Source of the DNA: a bacterium
Lineage (GTDB): Bacteria; Krumholzibacteriota; Krumholzibacteriia; LZORAL124-64-63
Direction: 5' to 3'
Length of the DNA stretch: 10,457 nucleotides
NCBI GenBank assembly: GCA_030591105.1
Contig: JAUVBS010000035.1
Span: 1 to 10,457 of the forward strand
The translations under genes and the position numbers were made by a program. Below are positions 5,130 to 10,457 of the stretch, in pieces (within the stretch, counting starts at the first letter, position 1; every line of letters starts with the position of its first letter). The notes under the pieces are model-generated. The model did not search any database and was not told the DNA's origin. It was given only the letters and a program-made list of their open reading frames with translations.

Positions 5130-7571
5130 TCACGTGGGCTCAGCCAAGTAGGCCACCGCCTCGTCCAGGTCGGCGTTCTGCGCCACCCGCAAGATCTGAC
5201 CACCGGTCACCGCCGGCACGTCAATCACCCGGATGCAGTCCGCCAGCGCGGTGGCTTCGGGGACCAAAGCGGCCAGCTCGTTGGCGGCGCCGAGCAGGAA
5301 CTCGGTATTGAAAACGACGCCCGTGTCATCGGGATAGAGCGGTAGATAACGGATGCGTGCCTCGACGAGATCCTGGAAGAAATGGGTGCCGAACGACAGC
5401 TCGGGCAGGTGACCGCCCCGCCGCCTGCCGATCTCGATGAGCATCGCGGTGTTGCTGATGTCGGCGTAGGTCACGCTCACCCCGAGGGTGATGTCGCCGC
5501 GGCTGCCCCAGCGTCCCGGGCCGAGCAAGATGAAGCGCCGCGCCGGCAACACGCTGTTGAGCTTCCCTACCGCCCGCGCGGTCGCGAGCATGGCCGCGCG
5601 GTCGGGTAGCGCGGCGTAGCGGTCCGGATCGACATACACGACGTGCGTGATGTCCGGCACCGTACCGTTGGTGACGTAGCGGTGCGCGGAGAAGACGACA
5701 CGCTCCGCTGGTAGTTCACGCGGAATATAAGCCGGTGCGGCGTCGTCACCCTGGCTCTGGGGACGGCACTGCAGCAGGTAGAGGTGTTCGCCGTCATGGG
5801 CAAATTCGATGTCGACCGGATGGCCGAGCCCTGCCTCAAGCCGCACCAGGATCGCCTGAATCTGACGCAAGAAAGATGTCTCGCGCACCAGACCGTCAAA
5901 AGAAACGATCAGATCCTGCTCGGCCGGATCCAAGAACATCGGCACCGGCTTTTGCAACATTCCCTCGTTCAAGATCGAGAAGACCTTATCGAGCGCAGGG
6001 TAGTCAGCGCCGGCGGCCGCCATCATCTCGGCCAACGGAACTGTGACGAACGCCCCTTGATCCAGATCGATGGCATCGACGTACTGCGCGCTGTAGCGGG
6101 CGATCTCGTCGGGCTGCACGTTGGCGCGTAACGTCGGCTGACCGGGTACCAGTAGCGTCGGGTAGTCGTCACCAATGCGGTCGACCGCCCGGGTGCCGAG
6201 GCCAGGCACCAGACGCACCAAACCGTCCTCGCGGCCGATGCGCGGCGACCAGCGCAATTCGTTGCGGCTGAACGCCACCCCCGCGAACGCCGGCAGAAAC
6301 CAGCGCCCGACCCGCCGGCCAACCACTTCCTGAATCAGAATCCCCATCTGCTCGTCGAACTCGAGCAACCCGCGATCGCGACGGTAGGCGATGGGATCCG
6401 GACCGAGCACCGACGCGTAGATCTCGGCGATCGCATCGAGCACCGCTTCTAAACGGCGCTCGGGCGGGCCCTGATTCGCCAGGAACAGCGACTTGTACTT
6501 GCCCGAAAAAGCCGTGCCAAAGCGATCCTCCAGCAGGCTCGAACTGCGGATGATCAGCGGCCGCTCACCCAGATCTTCCAGCGCCACCGAGAGACCCCTG
6601 ACGATCTCCGGCGAGAAGAGCGAGTGTTTGAAAAGCTGGATGATGTTGGGATAGTCGCTGCGCACCTCAGCGACGTCCTTGAACTTCTGTCGCATGACGT
6701 CTTCGAGGTCGTTGCGAGCAATGAAGTCGAGCACCGCGTCCGAAGCGACGTACCAGGTCCGCGGGATGCGCACCTCCGCCAGATCGATGTCTGTGGCGAC
6801 CGACGGCGTCGTGATCGCGCAGGCCACCGCCGCGGTTTCGGCAGGATCCAGCGTCCACGACGCCAGCAGCAGGCCGGCCCCCTTGCCACCGAGCTTGCCG
6901 TGGCTCTCCGGCGGCAGAACGAGGCGGTCGATCAAGTCGTCGAAATCCTCGGTGGTCGCGGCATCCTTGGCCACTTTCAAGAATTCGAGCTGGTCGGTGA
7001 GGTAGCGCTGGCAGAGCAGAACACGCACGGTCCGGCAGATGCTGGCGGCGAGGTCCTCGGCAGCGAGAGAGCGCCGGTGGTAACGCAGCGACTCACCGAT
7101 TTCCTGGAGTGTGCTCCGCGGATTGCCCAGCACCCTGATGAAAGCACCGGCGCGCTCCTCCATGATCCAGCGCCGCAAAAGACGTAAGAGCTCCGCTTCG
7201 CCCAGGTGAGTCGCCGCCAGCGCGAAAGGCTCGTCGCCCAGCAGGATCGAGGTGCTCAGCGCATGTTTCGGAGCGGGGACGTTGCTCTCACCCAGCAGCG
7301 CGGAGGGATCGTCGACGGCGTCGGCTTCAGCGAGCAGGCGCTGGGCCTCGTCGAGTCCCAGGGAGCAGAGATGGTTCACGACCTTACGGCCGATCCGCAG
7401 GGCCAACAGCCGATCCGTCTTGCGGAGAATGCGCACCGCTTCACGCCACCGCGACGGCGCAGTCAATTCGGCCGCGACCGCCGGCTGTTCCGACGGTTCC
7501 AGCCGTTCGGACAACTCCTGCAGACGATCGGACAATTCGGCTAGACGTCGCTGGCGGCTTCGCTTCGGCAT
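5130..7571 (-). CDS. PEP/pyruvate-binding (PPDK N-terminal, ATP-grasp-like) domain protein, paralogue 2
   Basis: An 813-residue protein with the same architecture as paralogue 1. After a charged, helix-rich N-terminus, the block LTDQLEFLKVAK (191-202) matches paralogue 1. The nucleotide-binding domain (about 225-605) follows, with LGGKGAGLL (K230), IIRSSSLLEDRFG (R342), FSGKYKS, PGLGTRAVDR (456-465), VDIEF (D587, E589) and LLQCRPQ (Q601, R603). All the ATP-contacting residues known from PPDK therefore appear kept. There is no phosphohistidine domain and no PEP barrel; the C-terminal part has RFILLGPGRWGS (679-690) and THFFQ (729-733). No membrane segment or signal peptide is seen. The ATG at 7571 is chosen: it follows the stop of the glutamate dehydrogenase gene by 5 bases, as expected for translational coupling, whereas a TTG at 7601 would overlap that gene. 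It is very probably co-transcribed with, and may act on or with, the dehydrogenase. The biochemical role is unknown. Confidence 0.88.
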   Translation of the reverse strand: MPKRSRQRRLAELSDRLQELSERLEPSEQPAVAAELTAPSRWREAVRILRKTDRLLALRIGRKVVNHLCSLGLDEAQRLLAEADAVDDPSALLGESNVPAPKHALSTSILLGDEPFALAATHLGEAELLRLLRRWIMEERAGAFIRVLGNPRSTLQEIGESLRYHRRSLAAEDLAASICRTVRVLLCQRYLTDQLEFLKVAKDAATTEDFDDLIDRLVLPPESHGKLGGKGAGLLLASWTLDPAETAAVACAITTPSVATDIDLAEVRIPRTWYVASDAVLDFIARNDLEDVMRQKFKDVAEVRSDYPNIIQLFKHSLFSPEIVRGLSVALEDLGERPLIIRSSSLLEDRFGTAFSGKYKSLFLANQGPPERRLEAVLDAIAEIYASVLGPDPIAYRRDRGLLEFDEQMGILIQEVVGRRVGRWFLPAFAGVAFSRNELRWSPRIGREDGLVRLVPGLGTRAVDRIGDDYPTLLVPGQPTLRANVQPDEIARYSAQYVDAIDLDQGAFVTVPLAEMMAAAGADYPALDKVFSILNEGMLQKPVPMFLDPAEQDLIVSFDGLVRETSFLRQIQAILVRLEAGLGHPVDIEFAHDGEHLYLLQCRPQSQGDDAAPAYIPRELPAERVVFSAHRYVTNGTVPDITHVVYVDPDRYAALPDRAAMLATARAVGKLNSVLPARRFILLGPGRWGSRGDITLGVSVTYADISNTAMLIEIGRRRGGHLPELSFGTHFFQDLVEARIRYLPLYPDDTGVVFNTEFLLGAANELAALVPEATALADCIRVIDVPAVTGGQILRVAQNADLDEAVAYLAEPT

Positions 7572-7576
7572 GGCCG

Positions 7577-8866
7577 TTACACCCAGCCGCGGTCCCGGCA
7601 AGCGGTGGCCACGCGGTTGATCGCCAGGACGTAAGCGGCATCGCGCAGGTAGAGTTTCTGCTTACGAGCAAGTTCGCTGACCGAGTGGTAGGCGTCGGTC
7701 AACTTGTGGTCCAGCTTGGTCAGGACCTCGTCCATGGTCCAGTAGTAGTTCATGTTGCTCTGAACTTGCTCGAAGTAGCTGCAAGTCACGCCGCCTGCGT
7801 TGGCCAGAAAGTCGGGGATCACGAACACGCCGTTTCTTTCCAGCACGGCGTCCGCTTCGGGGGTGGTCGGACCGTTGGCACCCTCGGCGATCACGCGCAC
7901 CCGACCGGAGAGATCGGCAACGCTCTCGCCGGTGATCTGTGCCTCCAGGGCAGCGGGTATCAAGACGTCGACCTCCTGTGTCAACCACGCTTCTCCCGGC
8001 AGGATCTCGTAGCCCAGATCACTGGCCTTCTCTTTGTCGATGCCGCCGAAGCGGTTGGTGATCCCGCGCAGTTGATCGAGGTCGATGCCATCGGCTTTCC
8101 GGAACGAATAGCTGGTCTGCTCCGCCTGGTTCCAGCTCGCTACGCATACGGTGCGGCCACCCAGTTCGTGGTACAGCTCGATGGCGTACTGCGAGACGTT
8201 GCCAAAGCCCTGCACGCTGGCGGTGGTGTCCTGAGGCTGGATATCCAGCTCCTGCAGCGCTTCACGCAGGCAGTAGACCACGCCGAAGCCGGTCGCCTGC
8301 GTACGGCCGAGGCTACCGCCCAGACCGACCGGCTTGCCGGTGATCAAACCGGGGTACCGGCCGCCGTGGATCGCCTCGTACTCGTCGAGCATCCAGAGCA
8401 TGTGCTGGGGTGTGGTCATCACGTCGGGCGCCGGCACGTCGGTCACCGGGCCGATATCGCGCGCCAGTTGGCGTACCCAGCCGCGGCAGATCGCTTCTTG
8501 CTCACGCGCCGAGAGATTGTGTGGGTCGCAGATCACACCGCCCTTGCCACCGCCGAGCGGAATGTCGGCCACCGCGCATTTCCAGGTCATCCACATCGAC
8601 AACGCGCGTACGGTATCGAAGGTCTCCAGCGGATGAAAACGGATGCCGCCCTTGCACGGACCGCGGGCATCGTTGTGCTGCACACGGAAGCCGCGAAAGA
8701 TCTGCACGTTGCCGTCGTCCATGTGGACCGGGATGCTGAAGGCGTACTCGCGCAGCGGCGAGCGCAGTAACGCACGGGTACCGTCGTCCAAACCGATCCG
8801 GTCGGCGATCTTGTCGAACTGGGTCTGGGCCATGGTGAACGGATTGAAGGCGGTAGTGGCTGACAT
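7577..8866 (-). CDS. Glutamate dehydrogenase (Glu/Leu/Phe/Val dehydrogenase family)
   Basis: A full-length, 429-residue amino acid dehydrogenase that oxidatively deaminates glutamate to 2-oxoglutarate and ammonia, or the reverse. The N-terminal substrate domain has RGPCKGGIRFHP (K72), MTWKCAVADIPLGGGKGG (K96, catalytic K108) and PAPDVMT (D148), matching the three lysines and the aspartate of the active site. TGKPVGLGGSLGR leads into the Rossmann domain with VQGFGNVSQYA (218-228), then EGANGPTTPEAD (328-339) and NAGGVTCSYFEQVQ (356-369). The length is typical of roughly 420-residue, usually NAD-linked hexamers. The segment after the second Rossmann strand reads VCVASWNQAEQTSYSFRK instead of the common VSDS-type turn, so cofactor choice cannot be read off. 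The ATG at 8866 has GGGGGA (8873-8878) 6 bases upstream. The gene lies between paralogues 3 and 2 on one strand. Specificity for glutamate over branched-chain amino acids is inferred. Confidence 0.92.
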   Translation of the reverse strand: MSATTAFNPFTMAQTQFDKIADRIGLDDGTRALLRSPLREYAFSIPVHMDDGNVQIFRGFRVQHNDARGPCKGGIRFHPLETFDTVRALSMWMTWKCAVADIPLGGGKGGVICDPHNLSAREQEAICRGWVRQLARDIGPVTDVPAPDVMTTPQHMLWMLDEYEAIHGGRYPGLITGKPVGLGGSLGRTQATGFGVVYCLREALQELDIQPQDTTASVQGFGNVSQYAIELYHELGGRTVCVASWNQAEQTSYSFRKADGIDLDQLRGITNRFGGIDKEKASDLGYEILPGEAWLTQEVDVLIPAALEAQITGESVADLSGRVRVIAEGANGPTTPEADAVLERNGVFVIPDFLANAGGVTCSYFEQVQSNMNYYWTMDEVLTKLDHKLTDAYHSVSELARKQKLYLRDAAYVLAINRVATACRDRGWV

Positions 8867-8872
8867 CCGACA

Positions 8873-8878
8873 TCCCCC
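8873..8878 (-). promoter_or_regulatory. Ribosome binding site of the glutamate dehydrogenase gene
   Basis: On the minus strand GGGGGA lies 6 bases before the ATG at 8864-8866. It supports that start over the internal ATG at codon 12. Confidence 0.6.
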
Positions 8879-8894
8879 GGGTAAGTTACGGTTA

Positions 8895-8909
8895 CGGCCG
8901 ATGCGGCCG
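8895..8909 (-). other. Small hairpin between paralogue 3 and the dehydrogenase gene
   Basis: CGGCCG-CAT-CGGCCG can fold into a 6-base stem with a 3-base loop inside the 72-base gap between the two minus-strand genes. No T-run follows, so it is unlikely to be a full terminator. It might mark an RNA processing or partial stop point that makes the downstream dehydrogenase level differ from that of paralogue 3. That role is speculative. Confidence 0.3.
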
Positions 8910-8938
8910 ATTCATGGTACGCGGTCGCGGCCCAACGT

Positions 8939-10457
8939 TCAAGCGGAGGTCGGTGGGCGTGACGCCGACGGGCGTTTCGGCAGTTGCGGCGCGGCGCCGG
9001 CTGCAGCAGCCTGTACACCAGGTCTGAGCACCACCGCGCGGCCGCTGCGTCCGTCGATCAACACGGTCAGCGGCGCGGTAAGGTGCAGGTGGCGGACATA
9101 ATCGCCTTCGGCGACGGCCGGCTGGGTATCGAGCCAGTCCCAGTCGAGCCGGCTTTCGCCTTCGGCCTGGTTCAGGGTCAAGTAGCCGACCTGGAAACTG
9201 GTCAGGTTCTGAAAGAAATGGGAGCCCTGACTAGGTGTGACCTTGAAGTCTTCCAGATCGGTTTCGACGATCACTCGCGCACCGCTGATCTGTTCCCAGC
9301 GCACCGGGATACCGAGCCAGTGATCGGCCGAACCCCAGCGGCCGGGCCCCAACAGAAGGTACGGCGTATCGGCGGTAACCAGACGCTGATTGAAATCCGC
9401 TACCTCGGCGGCGATGGCGAGCGTCTGCCCGCGATCGAACCGATCGCGCGGCACATACAGGATGTCGGTTATGTCCGCCTCGCGGCCGTTGCCCAGGGCG
9501 ACGGTCGTCGCGCAGATCGCCGCCGGATCCTGTAACAGCGCGGGATCGATATCCGGCGCCTCGTAGTCGGCCGCCAGCGGCCGGATCTGCAGGAAACCGA
9601 ATCGATGCGGACGCAGCTTGCCATCACCCAACGCGACGGCAAACTCGATCTCCACCGGCGCACTCATGGTGCGCCGTCCCAGCTCGAGCAACAGCTTGGT
9701 TGTCTCCGCTAGCGGGAACAGATCGGATTTCAGAACGTGGGCGAACGAGACCAACCGTGCGCCTTGCCGGTGGACACCGTCGTAGATCACCTCGTTCTCC
9801 GCAGAGTAAACCGAGCCGACCGCATCGAGTGTTCCGTGACGTTCAGCATCGCTCAAATCGAGCCGCACCAGGTTGAAGTCGTCGTCGGCACGGGGGTAGG
9901 CCTCGGGATCGCTGACGTCGACGGCGTAAAACGTCTGTTGGCTACTCCGCAGCCAGCTCGCAATGGTGCCGAACTGTGGGAGGTGTCCAGGCTGGGCAGG
10001 GCTGAAGCGTAAAGCGCGCTCACCCTCGACGACCGTCTTGCCCAGACCGAGCGCCACGGCGACCACCCCGTCCTCCGGTTTCAGACCGCCGGTGGGGTAG
10101 AAATTCGTCGAGTGAGCCACTCCGGCAAAATCGGGGTAGTCATAGTGGTCGTGTTGTCGGCCAACCATCTGCTGGACGATGACCGCCATCTTCTCTTCCT
10201 CGACACGGTTATTGGTCGCAGCGAGGTAGGCCTTGGCCCGCTCGAAAAACACCGAGGCATAGACGAGCTTGATCGCGTCGCAGAGCTGATCGAGCCGGAC
10301 GGTCAGGTCGGGGTGATTGTTGGCCAGCATGTATGTGGAGTAGATACCCGCGAACGGCTGGAACTGGCTGTCCTCGAGCAGGCTCGAAGAGCGCACCGCG
10401 AGCGGGTAACGTACCTGCTGCAAGAAAGCGCGCAGATCGTCGTAGATCGACGGTGGC
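8939..10457 (-). CDS. PEP/pyruvate-binding (PPDK N-terminal, ATP-grasp-like) domain protein, paralogue 3, C-terminal part
   Basis: The last 505 residues of a protein that runs off the right edge; the frame is open to base 10457, beginning PPSIYDDLRAFLQQV. Counting from the edge, it has LAVRSSSLLEDSQ (R22), PFAGIYSTYML, VALGLGKTVVEGER (about 134-147), PVEIEF (E269, E271) and FLQIRPL (Q290, R292), the second half of the PPDK nucleotide-binding domain. The first acidic residue of the DxE pair is Glu here and Asp in the other two paralogues. The C-terminal domain has YLLLGPGRWGS (366-376) and GSHFFQNL (411-418), as in paralogues 1 and 2, followed by an Ala/Pro-rich tail. No phosphohistidine or PEP-barrel domain follows. 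It is clearly more diverged than the other two are from each other. It is probably the upstream gene of an operon with the dehydrogenase, 72 bases downstream. Relatives may carry extra N-terminal domains, which cannot be judged here. Confidence 0.85.
   Translation of the reverse strand, partial: PPSIYDDLRAFLQQVRYPLAVRSSSLLEDSQFQPFAGIYSTYMLANNHPDLTVRLDQLCDAIKLVYASVFFERAKAYLAATNNRVEEEKMAVIVQQMVGRQHDHYDYPDFAGVAHSTNFYPTGGLKPEDGVVAVALGLGKTVVEGERALRFSPAQPGHLPQFGTIASWLRSSQQTFYAVDVSDPEAYPRADDDFNLVRLDLSDAERHGTLDAVGSVYSAENEVIYDGVHRQGARLVSFAHVLKSDLFPLAETTKLLLELGRRTMSAPVEIEFAVALGDGKLRPHRFGFLQIRPLAADYEAPDIDPALLQDPAAICATTVALGNGREADITDILYVPRDRFDRGQTLAIAAEVADFNQRLVTADTPYLLLGPGRWGSADHWLGIPVRWEQISGARVIVETDLEDFKVTPSQGSHFFQNLTSFQVGYLTLNQAEGESRLDWDWLDTQPAVAEGDYVRHLHLTAPLTVLIDGRSGRAVVLRPGVQAAAAGAAPQLPKRPSASRPPTSA

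Noticed and set aside
4960..5151. Short plus-strand open frame of 63 codons before paralogue 2
   Set aside because: It has no ribosome binding site and overlaps the hydroxylase promoter region and the end of paralogue 2. The low GC of the gap explains its composition.
7572..7601. Upstream TTG start for paralogue 2
   Set aside because: It would overlap the dehydrogenase gene by 25 bases and add ten unconserved residues; the ATG at 7571 is better placed.
7685..8770. Long plus-strand open frame of 361 codons
   Set aside because: It is fully antisense to the glutamate dehydrogenase gene, which has all its active-site motifs.
10421..10423. TTG as the start of paralogue 3
   Set aside because: The frame stays open to the window edge and the upstream residues continue the conserved domain, so the gene is partial rather than starting here.

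Overview
The window is a compact, GC-rich chromosomal segment from a Gram-negative bacterium. A proteobacterium, possibly a gammaproteobacterium, fits the gdhA-type glutamate dehydrogenase, the Shine-Dalgarno use and the Sec-type exported protein. That assignment is an inference from general appearance and cannot be fixed by reading alone. I see no tRNA, rRNA, CRISPR array, transposase or integrase.

Layout, left to right. (1) 1-304, minus strand: the N-terminal part of an NADP-type glutamate dehydrogenase (gdhA), running off the left edge. (2) 305-538: a divergent control region. (3) 539-2908, plus strand: an unusual protein with a pyruvate phosphate dikinase/PEP-synthase N-terminal (ATP-binding) domain, here called paralogue 1. 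(4) 2909-3093: a convergent gap with GC-rich hairpins. (5) 3094-3879, minus: a small secreted protein of unknown function. (6) 3880-4189: a more AT-rich gap. (7) 4190-4957 (or 4990), minus: a membrane fatty acid hydroxylase of the FA2H type. (8) 5130-7571, minus: paralogue 2. (9) 7577-8866, minus: a second, different glutamate dehydrogenase (Glu/Leu/Phe/Val dehydrogenase family). (10) 8939-10457, minus: paralogue 3, open at the right edge.

The striking point is the repeated association of glutamate dehydrogenases with proteins that carry the ATP-binding domain of pyruvate phosphate dikinase but lack its phosphohistidine domain and PEP/pyruvate barrel. In their place all three have the same C-terminal domain, marked by LLGPGRWGS and (S/T)HFFQ. 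On the right, dehydrogenase and paralogue 2 are 5 bases apart, with paralogue 3 72 bases upstream of the dehydrogenase on the same strand. On the left, gdhA and paralogue 1 are divergent neighbours. This suggests an uncharacterised ATP-dependent function tied to glutamate/2-oxoglutarate metabolism, perhaps control of the dehydrogenase. The conserved architecture and linkage are seen in the sequence; the function is inference. The hydroxylase and the secreted protein between the two halves show no obvious link to this theme.
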